NCBI RefSeq assembly: GCF_025949695.1
Contig: NZ_JAPDFL010000001.1
Location: forward strand, 2,483,501 to 2,547,500
Direction of reading: 5' to 3'
DNA: 64,000 nucleotides
Origin: Pararhodobacter zhoushanensis
GTDB taxonomy: Bacteria > Pseudomonadota > Alphaproteobacteria > Rhodobacterales > Rhodobacteraceae
Shown: piece after piece, positions 18,553 to 26,418 of the stretch
How the letters are laid out: every line of letters begins with the position of its first letter
Position numbering within the stretch: the stretch's first letter is position 1
Translations under genes and position numbers: made by a program
The notes under the pieces: generated by a model
The model's input: only the letters and a program-made list of their open reading frames with translations
Told to the model about the DNA's origin: nothing
Databases searched by the model: none

Positions 18553-18723
18553 TGCGGCCCAGTTGGGTGACAGACACGGCGGGCTGATGATCCGGCTATC
18601 GGCGCGCGACAGGCTGCAAATCTTCGCCAAGTCAGCCTCGCTGCGGGTGAAATCGAAGGTGTCGATAGTCTCGGCAACCCGCGCGGGCGTCGCGGTCGTC
18701 GACGGCGTGATGAACCCTTGGTG
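18553..18723 (-). pseudogene. Remnant of the C-terminus of an aldo/keto reductase
   Basis: Read on the minus strand, about 57 codons translate to a stretch with FITPSTTATPARVAETIDTF, then TRSEADLAKICSLSR and RIISPPCLSPNWA. This matches the shape of aldo/keto reductase C-termini (cofactor-binding IPxSxxxxR, ...LDR...GLAPxWD). There is no start, the frame is broken toward the SnoaL-like gene, and no proper stop follows. It lies between dppC and the SnoaL-like gene and probably reflects an old deletion. Confidence 0.5.
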
Positions 18724-18755
18724 CGCCTGACAATCGCGCGCGTGGCAGGCTGGGG

Positions 18756-19076
18756 TCAGCCGATCTTCAGCGCGGCGATGCGCCCGCCGTCCAGCGCGAA
18801 GGTGAAGGTCAGGACCGCCGGGCTGCCGGGAAAGTCGCCAGTGACCCGCGCTTGCACCACGGCTTCGCCGTCACCCTCGCGCAATGAGAGGGGCTCGGCG
18901 TGGTGGCGGTACTTGGCCTTTGCGGCCAGCCACCAACGGCGGATTTCCTCAGGTCCACGGTGCTGGTTGCCCTCGTCATGGACGAGGGCTTCGGTGGTAA
19001 AAGCCGCCGCAAAGGCAGCGCCATCGTGGGGCGGTTGGGCGGTGAAATAGGTCTGGATCGAAGCGGAAAGCTGCAT
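18756..19076 (-). CDS. SnoaL/NTF2-like small protein
   Basis: A 106-residue protein with the cone-shaped NTF2/SnoaL fold pattern: N-terminal IQTYFTAQPPHDGAAFAAAF, central GPEEIRRWWLAAKAKY and beta strands to the end. Members are hydrolases, isomerases or binding proteins; the biochemical role is unknown. ATG 19076 fits the family length. It is divergent from a LysR gene with about 95 bases between, so the LysR protein probably regulates it. Confidence 0.82.
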   Translation of the reverse strand: MQLSASIQTYFTAQPPHDGAAFAAAFTTEALVHDEGNQHRGPEEIRRWWLAAKAKYRHHAEPLSLREGDGEAVVQARVTGDFPGSPAVLTFTFALDGGRIAALKIG

Positions 19077-19171
19077 GGAATTGTCCTTTCTGTGCTGTGG
19101 GAAAGATAGGGCTCGACGGTCGGCCCGATAATCGGGATAAATCGGCATCCTATGATGACAGGATCGGGATA

Positions 19172-20065
19172 ATGGCTGAGACAGGGCTGAAAGGGCTTGA
19201 GGCCGTGCTGAGCATCGCGCGGCACGGATCCTTTCGCGCGGCAGCGCTTGAGCTGGGTCTGTCGACCACCGCCCTGTCGCACACGATCGGGCGGCTGGAG
19301 GCCAGTCTGGGCGTGCGTTTGTTCAACCGCACCACCCGCAGCGTGTCGCTCAGCGGGGCCGGTCGGGCGTTTGTCGAACGGATCACCCCGGCGCTGGCCG
19401 AGATCCACGCGGCCATGGACACCGCTCGTTCACAGCGCGACATCCCCGCGGGGATGTTGCGCATCAACGCGTCGGTTCAGGCGGGTCGCGAGATCGCACC
19501 AACGGTCCTGGCCTTCTTGCGGCAGTATCCGCAGATGCAGGTCGATCTGGTGACCGAAGGACGGCTGGTCGACATCGTGGCCGAGGGGTTCGATCTGGGC
19601 ATCCGCCCCGCCGATCTGGTGCCGCGCGACATGATCGCGCTGCCGTTGCCGACCGCTCAGCGGCACGCCGTGGTGGTGTCGCCGGACTGGCTGTTGACCC
19701 ATCCCACGCCGACCAATCCGGCCGAGCTGCCGCTGACCGACTGCCTGCGGGTGCGGTTGCCGAACGGCGCAGTCTTGCGCTGGCCATTCGAGAAAGACGG
19801 CGAGCACGTGCAGATCGACGCCAAGGGGCGGCTGACCGTGGACGAGGCTGCCATCGCCCGCGCAGCCGTGCTTGACGGGGCGGGGATCGGCTTTTTCATC
19901 GAGCAGGATGTCGCTGCGGATATCGCCTCGGGTCGGCTGATCCGTCTGCTCGAAGACTGGACGCCACCGCGCCCGGCTTTCAGCCTGTATTACCCCGGTC
20001 GTCGCCACCCGTCGGCGGGGTTTACGGCTTTCCTTGCGATGGTGCGGGGCGTGCGCCGCTCTTAG
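19172..20065 (+). CDS. LysR-family transcriptional regulator
   Basis: A 297-residue regulator: N-terminal winged helix ([20 protein letters not shown], then [20 protein letters not shown]) and a LysR substrate domain of the CrgA/DsdC-like group ([17 protein letters not shown]). It is divergent from the SnoaL-like gene and its stop overlaps the stop of the convergent outer-membrane-like gene by four bases. It likely controls the SnoaL-like neighbour, possibly with the lost aldo/keto reductase; the effector is unknown. Confidence 0.9.
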   Translation: MAETGLKGLEAVLSIARHGSFRAAALELGLSTTALSHTIGRLEASLGVRLFNRTTRSVSLSGAGRAFVERITPALAEIHAAMDTARSQRDIPAGMLRINASVQAGREIAPTVLAFLRQYPQMQVDLVTEGRLVDIVAEGFDLGIRPADLVPRDMIALPLPTAQRHAVVVSPDWLLTHPTPTNPAELPLTDCLRVRLPNGAVLRWPFEKDGEHVQIDAKGRLTVDEAAIARAAVLDGAGIGFFIEQDVAADIASGRLIRLLEDWTPPRPAFSLYYPGRRHPSAGFTAFLAMVRGVRRS

Positions 20066-21711
20066 GACCGGGTCGGTAGCGAGAACCGGTAGGTAACCCC
20101 AAGACCGATCGAGTAATTCTCGAACGTGTTGGTATGCGATCCGACATACTGACCCAGCGACACCGCCGCGCCCAGCTGGCTGTACAGCGACAGGCGGTCG
20201 TTGAGATGGTAGCTCACGCCAACGGCGGGATAGAGCAACGCGCCGACCTCGTGCGCGGCATCGACGCCAACATCATTCAGCCCGTACATCAGCTGCGCGT
20301 AGGCCTGAAGCCGACCATTCGCGTAAGCGTTGCTCTGCCAGCCGACGCCCACAAAGCCCTCGGCGTATCCGGCATAGCCCCGGAATGCCGTCGCCGCGGC
20401 CGCAATCTGCCCGGCGATGTACCAGTGATCGCTGAGCGCATAGTCAGCCTGCACGGCGATCATGCTGATGCCATCGCTCTCGCGGCCATTGTAGGTGATG
20501 CTCGACGTCGTGCGGCCAAAGACGTTCAGGCGAATGCCGCGCAGGCTGTAGTCCAGCCCGTTGGGCGCGCTGCGCGCCTGAGCCTCGGAATGCGACAGGT
20601 GATAGTTCAGGCCCAGACCCAGCGTCCAGTTGCGCGAAGTGCCCATCGGTGCATAGAGATACCCGGCAGAAACCGTCGCGCCGACGCCGTTGCCCCACAG
20701 GTATTCGAGCATGGCCTTGGGGTAGATGATGAAGCCGGGGCCGGTATCGACGGTATCGGTCACCCAGCCGCTGCTGCCCAGACCGATCTGGCCATAGAGA
20801 TTGACGTTCGGCGAGAGTGCCACCCGCGTGCCGATACCGCCATGGGCCTGATTGTACCAATGCAGGCCGGTGACGCCGATATCGACGGCAAAGAACGAAT
20901 AGAGGTTCGGGTTATGGAAATGGGTGAACTGGGTCGAGGCAACGCCGATATCCCCGGTGTATCTGCCCGTCGGGTTGATCTGCGCGAAATTGTTGAACTG
21001 AAGCGAGACGATATTCTCATGCGCGGGCGCGTCGAAATCCGCCGAGCTGACCACCGATCCCGCGTCCCCGTAAGAGCCGACCGAGAACGAGAACGGGCGT
21101 TGCACGAAGAAATTGATCGTCGCGTCGTTGATCGGCGAGCCGGCGATGGCGACCCGCGCATAGTTCACGCCAAAACTGAGGTTGCGATAGGTGTAGCCCA
21201 GGCCGACATAGGCCCGGCTGTAAAACCCGTCGCCCGACAGGCTCTGGATCCCGGCCACGCTGGCCCCGCCCGCCGCCGCGCCAACCGAAATACCGGCATT
21301 GGCGAACCAGTTTCCGGCAATCCGGCGCTGGATGTGAAGGGTCGCATCCGCGCCAAAGAAGCCGCCGTAATCCCCCTGCGCGAGGGGGGCAAAGGCGCCG
21401 ACACCGTAATACAGCCAGTCATTCGCGCGCTGCATGTAGTGCACGCCAAACAGATCGAACGCGCCGCCATCCGACAAGGTGATCGTGCTGTAATCCAGCA
21501 TGATCATCCCCGACACGTCCCGCATCGCCGGGCGTCCGGCGGCAGTATCGGTAAACGCGGTCTGCGCCAAGGCGGGCAGGGCTGCGGCAGTCATTCCAAC
21601 CAGCGCCGCGCCCAGAACCGCTGCTCGACCTGTCACGGGACGCAGGGGCGTTGTGGTTTCTTTTCTGCTGCGCGCGGCAAAGCTGCCCACGAGTCGAGAT
21701 AAAGCACTCAT
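20062..21711 (-). CDS. Putative outer-membrane beta-barrel protein, uncharacterised
   Basis: A 549-residue protein. After a long basic N-terminus there is a hydrophobic signal segment (AAVLGAALVGMTAAALPALAQ, near residues 30-50). The rest is dominated by alternating polar/aromatic beta strands with many Gly and Tyr (for example YVGLGYTYRNLSFGVNYARV) and it ends with the strand pattern [14 protein letters not shown]. Two barrel-like halves seem present (strands around 80-340 and 360-549), so it may be a large or double barrel. I do not recognise the family. ATG 21711 is preferred over an upstream in-frame start at 21774. Confidence 0.65.
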   Translation of the reverse strand: MSALSRLVGSFAARSRKETTTPLRPVTGRAAVLGAALVGMTAAALPALAQTAFTDTAAGRPAMRDVSGMIMLDYSTITLSDGGAFDLFGVHYMQRANDWLYYGVGAFAPLAQGDYGGFFGADATLHIQRRIAGNWFANAGISVGAAAGGASVAGIQSLSGDGFYSRAYVGLGYTYRNLSFGVNYARVAIAGSPINDATINFFVQRPFSFSVGSYGDAGSVVSSADFDAPAHENIVSLQFNNFAQINPTGRYTGDIGVASTQFTHFHNPNLYSFFAVDIGVTGLHWYNQAHGGIGTRVALSPNVNLYGQIGLGSSGWVTDTVDTGPGFIIYPKAMLEYLWGNGVGATVSAGYLYAPMGTSRNWTLGLGLNYHLSHSEAQARSAPNGLDYSLRGIRLNVFGRTTSSITYNGRESDGISMIAVQADYALSDHWYIAGQIAAAATAFRGYAGYAEGFVGVGWQSNAYANGRLQAYAQLMYGLNDVGVDAAHEVGALLYPAVGVSYHLNDRLSLYSQLGAAVSLGQYVGSHTNTFENYSIGLGVTYRFSLPTRS

Positions 21712-21932
21712 TGAAAACGTTCCCGGAGTTCCGTTGCAGTCCAGGACAGAGCCAGCCCAAACCTGTTGGGGCAAAGGCTACTATGACGGGAACGTGATTC
21801 CTTGGGGTTTTTTGGCTTGGGGCAAGAGAAGTCCGGCACTGCGGCAAACTTGCACACCATATGGTCCCGATCGCGTCCGCAGCCACCATAGTTGCGGTGA
21901 CCCCGGTCGCGCGCAGCCCGTGTCCTTGGTGA

Positions 21933-22262
21933 TCAATCCGTCAGCAGCGCTTTTTGCACCGCGTCATCCCACCCCAGATACCACACGCCATCCGCCTCGA
22001 TCACCGGACGCATCATCAGCTTGGGCTGGGCGGCGATCTGGGCCTCGGCCTCGGAGTTCTTCAGCCATGCGCTGAGCCCGCGGTAGTCGCTGGATTTGCG
22101 ATCAACCAGCCGGTCGCCAAACTCGGCAATCAGGGCGGCCAGTTCCGTTTCGGTCAAAGGCTCTGCCCGGATATCGCGGAAATCGATGGTTTTACCCGTC
22201 GACTCCAGCGCTTTGCGGGCATTTTGGCATGTGGCGCAGGTGTTCAGTCCATAGATCATCAT
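21933..22262 (-). CDS. ArsC/Spx-family reductase-like protein
   Basis: A 109-residue thioredoxin-fold protein of the ArsC/YffB family: MMIYGLNTCATCQNARKAL carries a CxxC (CATC) and the C-terminal half has PVIEADGVWYLGWDD. Typical arsenate reductases have CxxS/C with an Arg triad further on (here RLVDRKSSDYRGL). GGAGAG lies six bases before ATG 22262. No ars genes are nearby, so a general glutathione-linked reductase role is as likely as arsenate reduction. Confidence 0.82.
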   Translation of the reverse strand: MMIYGLNTCATCQNARKALESTGKTIDFRDIRAEPLTETELAALIAEFGDRLVDRKSSDYRGLSAWLKNSEAEAQIAAQPKLMMRPVIEADGVWYLGWDDAVQKALLTD

Positions 22263-22343
22263 GCCGTGCTCTCCCGTGGTGACGTCTGGCATCACGGGTG
22301 TACCGGACCCGATGCGCCGACGCAAATCGCGCGCATTGCCGCT

Positions 22344-22571
22344 TCAGTCGCGCCAGAACGGCTTGCCGGCCTCGATCTCGGCAGCGGCGCGAGAAAAGCC
22401 GATATCCTTCAGCAGATGCGGCTCAAGGCGGTGAAGGGCTTTGCGCGTGCGGCGGTGGCGGTCCCATTTGGTCATCACAACAGCCAGAACGATCAGGGCG
22501 CGCGCTGCCGAGGGCAGGCCTGCCTGATTGTTCAGGAGCGCAAGTTGAGCGGCGTGAAGTGAGCGTGACAT
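22344..22571 (-). CDS. DUF1127 (YjiS-like) small protein
   Basis: A 75-residue basic protein ending in the DUF1127 motif: RRTRKALHRLEPHLLKDIGF followed by SRAAAEIEAGKPFWRD. Members of this family in alphaproteobacteria affect RNA turnover and phosphate or stress responses; the short form without a long N-terminus is common in Rhodobacterales. ATG 22571 follows the palindrome shared with the divergent MocR gene, so the MocR protein may control it. Confidence 0.85.
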   Translation of the reverse strand: MSRSLHAAQLALLNNQAGLPSAARALIVLAVVMTKWDRHRRTRKALHRLEPHLLKDIGFSRAAAEIEAGKPFWRD

Positions 22572-22588
22572 GGGGTCATCCCTTGCGT

Positions 22589-22604
22589 ATTGTGTTGACA
22601 CAAT
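22589..22604. promoter_or_regulatory. Perfect palindrome between DUF1127 and MocR genes
   Basis: ATTGTGT-TG-ACACAAT, two perfect 7-base arms, 18 bases upstream of the DUF1127 start and 55 bases before the MocR start. MocR/GntR regulators commonly bind such repeats in their own divergent promoter. Confidence 0.55.
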
Positions 22605-22658
22605 CTTCGATATCAGTACGATTACTTGATACAAAAGAAGCAGGCTGGGCGCTACAAA

Positions 22659-24060
22659 ATGATTGTACCTGACACAATTTGGCAACCCGCCGCGCCGATC
22701 ACCGGGAAAGCCAAGTACAAAGCGCTGGCGCAGGCGCTGCGTGAAGGCATCGCATCAGGGCAGCTGACGCCGGGGATGAAGCTGCCACCGGTGCGTGACC
22801 TTGCCTACCGGGTGCAGGTCACGCCGGGCACCGTCGCGCGGGCGTATACGCTGCTCACCGAAGAGGGGCGGCTTCAGGCGGAGGTCGGGCGCGGCACCTT
22901 TGTTGCGGCGGGGCGCGCGGTGAAGAGCGAGGGTGTTACCTCTTTGGTCAATCTGCCCGTCGACACGGTGGCGGATTTCCGCAGCAGCCGGGTGCCGGAT
23001 GTGGGGCAGGGGCGGATCATCGACGCGGCGCTGATCAAGATCGCGCAAAGCCATCGGCGGCGCCACATCAACTACCCGACCGCCGAAACCGATCTTGAGG
23101 CCCGCAGCGCCGTGGCCGCGTGGATCGATCAGCAACGTCTGGGGGGTGCCGGGCCAGAGGAGATCGTCCTGGGCAACGGCGCGCAGAATTGTTGCCTGCT
23201 GACGCTTCAGGCGGAACTCAGCGGTCACAATCCCATCATCATGACCGAGGAACTGGGCTATCCCGGCACACGCCACGCCGCGCGCCTGCTCCGCGCGCAG
23301 ACAGTCGGGTTGCCGATGGATGATGAGGGTATTCTGCCCGAGGCCTTCAAGCAGGCCTGCCGCACGCATGGCGGTCGTATCCTGCTGACGGCGGCTGAAG
23401 TGCACAGCCCGACCACCATCCGCACACAGCCTGCGGCGCAAACAGGACATCGCCGAGATCGCGCGGCAACTGGATATCACCATCATCGAGGATGATTGCC
23501 ACACCACCGCCCCCAGTGACATTCCCAGCTATCGGTCGATGTTGCCGGAACAAAGCTATTTTGTGTCGTCGCTGACCAAATCTGTCAGCGGAGCCTTGCG
23601 GTTTGGCTATGCCATCGCCCCGGTCGGACGGGAAAAGGACTTGCGGCAGGTCGCGCAAAGCTCGTTCTACGGAGTGGCGCAGCCCATTCTGGACCTGTGC
23701 CACGCGCTGATTACCAGTGGCGCGGCGCAGGGGATCCGGGACCGGGTGATCGAGGCGACGGCAAGGCGCACCCGGCTGGCGGTCAATGCGCTGGGGGCCT
23801 GGGATCTGCGGTGGCGCGAGGATGCGCCCTTCGTCTATCTCAACATGCCGCAGGGCTGGCGCGCCTCGCGGTTCGCCATGGCCTGCGAGAAGCGCGACAT
23901 CCTGATCAAGCCTGCCGATGAATTCGCCCTGCCCAATTGCAGCGCGCCAAATGCCGTGCGTCTGTCGGTCAATACCTGCGCCTCTGAGGAGCTCTTTCTC
24001 AAGGCGCTGGATGACATGAATGCGTTGCTGGCCAACCCAAGCTCGCCGGTCGATGGGTGA
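22659..24060 (+). pseudogene. MocR/PdxR-type GntR-aminotransferase regulator, frameshifted
   Basis: N-terminal GntR winged helix (LAQALREGIASGQLTPGMKLPPVRDLAYRVQ region) joined to a class I aminotransferase-like domain (IVLGNGAQNC; SSLTKSVSGALRFGY with the PLP lysine of the fold). The first frame runs from ATG 22659 to 23495 and the second to 24060. Around 23430 the frame jumps by one base, and correct coding resumes as LRRKQDIAEIARQLDITIIE in the other frame. One extra base (for example a C in CAGCC) explains it. It may be a real mutation or a sequencing error. If intact it would be a PLP-dependent regulator, probably of the divergent DUF1127 gene and itself. Confidence 0.8.
22662..22678. 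promoter_or_regulatory. Second ATTGT/ACACAAT site at the MocR start codon
   Basis: ATTGTAC-CTG-ACACAAT overlaps the first codons of the MocR gene; its right arm is identical to that of the perfect palindrome at 22589-22604. Together they suggest an autoregulatory pair 73 bases apart. Confidence 0.4.
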
Positions 24061-24085
24061 CGGACGCGCCTGACCCGGCCCTCAC

Positions 24086-24973
24086 CTACGTCCCCGACAG
24101 CGCAGTGATCAGCGTGGCCACCGACTGGTCCGCCGAGCCATCCGGCACGAACAGATCGCGCACCAGCGCCGTGCCGGGCGAGACAGCGTAGCGGTCGAAG
24201 TCGGTGACGCCTTCGGCGCGCAGAACCTCTTCATCGATAAAGAACATCCCCGTCGAGGCGCGCGCCTCCCGCGTCAGGATCGCATGCGCCGCATCCGCCA
24301 TGATCTGCGGCGTCCGGCTGACCGAGGCCAGCGCCGCACCGCCCAGCAGGTTGCGCACGGCGGCAGTGTCGATCGCCGTCATCGGCCAGAGCGCATTGAC
24401 CGCGATCCCGGCTGTGGCAAGTTCCGCGCTCAGCCCCAGCACGCACAGCGACATGCCGAATTTCGACAGCGTATAGGCCGGGTGATCCTTGAACCACCTG
24501 GCCTGCAGATCCAGCGGCGGTGCGAGCACCAGAATATGCGGGTTGGCTGATTTCTGCAGATGCGGCAGGCATAGCTTGGACACCATGAAGGTGGCACGGG
24601 TGTTGACCTGCTGCATCAGGTCGAACCGCTTCATGCTGATATCCTGCGTGCCCGACAGGTTGATCGCGCTGGCATTGTTGACGCAGATGTCGATGCCGCC
24701 GAACCGCTCCACCGTTTGCTGTATCGCGTGCGCCACCATTGCCTCGTCGCGGACATCGCACACAAGCGGCAGCGCCTTGCCGCCCGCTTCCTCGATGGCC
24801 TTGGCGGCGTCATAGATCGTGCCGGGCAGGGTGGGCTGCGCTGTCACCGTCTTGGCGGCGATGGCAACATTCGCCCCGTCGCGCGCCGCGGCCAACGCAA
24901 TCGCCAACCCGATCCCGCGCGACCCGCCGGTGATGAAGAGCGTCTTGTCAGCCAGTGAGCGGTCAAGGGTCAT
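24086..24973 (-). CDS. Short-chain dehydrogenase/reductase, HSDL2-like
   Basis: A 295-residue SDR. Cofactor motif TGGSRGIG near residue 16, NNAS motif and catalytic YxxxK in AYTLSK are present, with the HSDL2-like blocks WFKDHPAYTLSKFGMS and VNALWPMTAIDTAA. The position of the usual catalytic Ser (16 residues before the Tyr, in L-x-SPP in HSDL2-type proteins) holds Ala (LAPPLDL). ATG 24973 matches the family start. It is 64 bases downstream of the FAH-family gene on the same strand, so they are probably co-transcribed. Substrate unknown. Confidence 0.85.
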   Translation of the reverse strand: MTLDRSLADKTLFITGGSRGIGLAIALAAARDGANVAIAAKTVTAQPTLPGTIYDAAKAIEEAGGKALPLVCDVRDEAMVAHAIQQTVERFGGIDICVNNASAINLSGTQDISMKRFDLMQQVNTRATFMVSKLCLPHLQKSANPHILVLAPPLDLQARWFKDHPAYTLSKFGMSLCVLGLSAELATAGIAVNALWPMTAIDTAAVRNLLGGAALASVSRTPQIMADAAHAILTREARASTGMFFIDEEVLRAEGVTDFDRYAVSPGTALVRDLFVPDGSADQSVATLITALSGT

Positions 24974-25037
24974 TGCGGTCTCCGCTGTTGTGGGGGTGTC
25001 GGGCACGGGCCGGCCGGGGGTGGCCCGTGGTCGTCGG

Positions 25038-25835
25038 TCAGGCGGTGATCGGCGTGGTGACGGCCCCCAGCCCCTGAACCTCGACCCGCACCACGTCGCC
25101 GGGTTTGAGGTAGCGCTGCGGTTTCATCCCCATGCCGACCCCGGCAGGCGTGCCGGTGATGATCAGATCGCCGGGGTTCAGCGTCATCTGGCGCGAGACA
25201 CAGGCGATGATCTCGGGCACGGTAAAGATGAAATCGGCGGTATTTCCGCTTTGCACCCGTTCCCCGTTCACGTCGCAGATCACCTGCCAGCCCTCGGCGG
25301 GGTTGCCCGCCTCGTCCGCACTGACGATAGCACCCACCGGGCCCGAGCGGTCGATATTCTTGCCCAGCGTCCATTGCGCGGTTTCCAGCTGCAAGGCGCG
25401 GTTGCTCAGATCGTTGAACGTGCAATAGCCAAACACGGACTCCAGCGCCGAGGCGGCATCGGCTGCCCTGGTCTTGCGCCCGATCACCACGCCCAGTTCG
25501 GCCTCCCAGTCATAGGCAGCGCCAGACACCGGCGACGGCTCGCCATCCGCGACCAGGGTCTCGGTCCAGCGGCTGAAGACGACGGGCGTGGTCGGGATCG
25601 CCATGCCCGCTTCCTCGGCATGCGCGCGGTAATTCAGCCCGATGCAGATGACCTTGCCGGTGCGCGGGATCGCCGGACACAGGGTGACGGCGGACAAAGG
25701 GACGGGCGCTGCGCTTTCGGTGGCCTTGGCGGGATCGTCCCAAAAGCCTGCGATCGGTCCCAGTGGCACGATCATGTCACCCTCGATACGGCCGATCTGG
25801 ATGCCTGTGTCTGTCGTGAATCCGGTGATCTTCAT
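25038..25835 (-). CDS. Fumarylacetoacetate-hydrolase family protein
   Basis: A 265-residue FAH-fold enzyme. Metal and catalytic motifs: GLNYRAHAEEAG, the metal-binding region DWEAELGVVIG with E-x-E-like acid residues, FNDLSNRALQ, and TGTPAGVG. Relatives cleave or hydrate beta-diketo acids in aromatic and sugar catabolism (ureidoglycolate lyase-like, 2-hydroxyhepta-dienedioate isomerase-like). ATG 25835 is preferred over 25853. The adjacent SDR may act on the same pathway. Confidence 0.87.
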   Translation of the reverse strand: MKITGFTTDTGIQIGRIEGDMIVPLGPIAGFWDDPAKATESAAPVPLSAVTLCPAIPRTGKVICIGLNYRAHAEEAGMAIPTTPVVFSRWTETLVADGEPSPVSGAAYDWEAELGVVIGRKTRAADAASALESVFGYCTFNDLSNRALQLETAQWTLGKNIDRSGPVGAIVSADEAGNPAEGWQVICDVNGERVQSGNTADFIFTVPEIIACVSRQMTLNPGDLIITGTPAGVGMGMKPQRYLKPGDVVRVEVQGLGAVTTPITA

Positions 25836-26288
25836 GCTGTGTTCCTTTCGCAAGCGGTCAGTTCAGACGCTCAACCGACCCGCCGTTACTCTGCAGGTTC
25901 TGACCGGAAAGGAAAGATGGCGGAACCCGACACGCCGTTGCGCCGACATCGGCCGTCGGAAGCGGCGGGATGGGCGATGACGCTGCCAGTCAATGCGGCC
26001 TCCACCCCCAGTCGGTCTTCTCATCCCGGCAAACCACGCCTTTTGACATCAGCCCGCTCAGCGCGGGCGTGGGTTGGCATGGGCCGTATCATGGCCGTTT
26101 GGGCTGCAAGCGTTCTGCGCACGGGGAAGGGGGGCGCGCAAAATTCCTGGATATTGGCGGGACCACGGACGGGCTTTAGCGCAGCGCGTCGAAGCCGCGG
26201 CTCGCATCATGGGATCCCGGAACACCCTGTTGCGGACGCTGGTAGCTGCGAAAGGCGGGATATCGGCGTTCGCGATCTTAAACCGAAG
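25836..26288. other. 453-base intergenic region between the FAH gene and tRNA-Ser
   Basis: No gene can be supported on either strand; open frames here give low-complexity, arginine-rich translations. The part nearest 25836 is the FAH/SDR promoter region. The part next to the tRNA is downstream of it (tRNA is on the minus strand). No T-rich terminator is evident. Confidence 0.5.
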
Positions 26289-26378
26289 TGGCGGAAGCGG
26301 TGGGATTCGAACCCACGGTACGGTTCCCCGTACGCTAGTTTTCAAGACTAGAGCCTTAAACCACTCGGCCACACTTCC
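26289..26378 (-). tRNA. tRNA-Ser (anticodon UGA)
   Basis: Minus-strand tRNA of 90 bases with encoded CCA. The acceptor stem GGAAGTG pairs with CGCTTCC, the D-arm is GCCGAGTGGTTTAAGGC, the anticodon loop CTTGAAA gives anticodon TGA, a long variable arm (GTACGG...CCGTAC) marks a class II tRNA, and the T-arm is GTGGGTTCGAATCCCAC. Together these define tRNA-Ser reading UCA and related codons. Confidence 0.97.
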
Positions 26379-26418
26379 GTTCTACGCCTCTTAGCCGGGC
26401 AGCGCGCGGTCTGCAAGA

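Noticed and set aside
26058..26372. Minus-strand frame starting MAEWFKALVLKTSVRGTV across the tRNA-Ser
   Set aside because: It is a translation of the tRNA itself, a well-known false gene pattern, with an arginine-rich tail.
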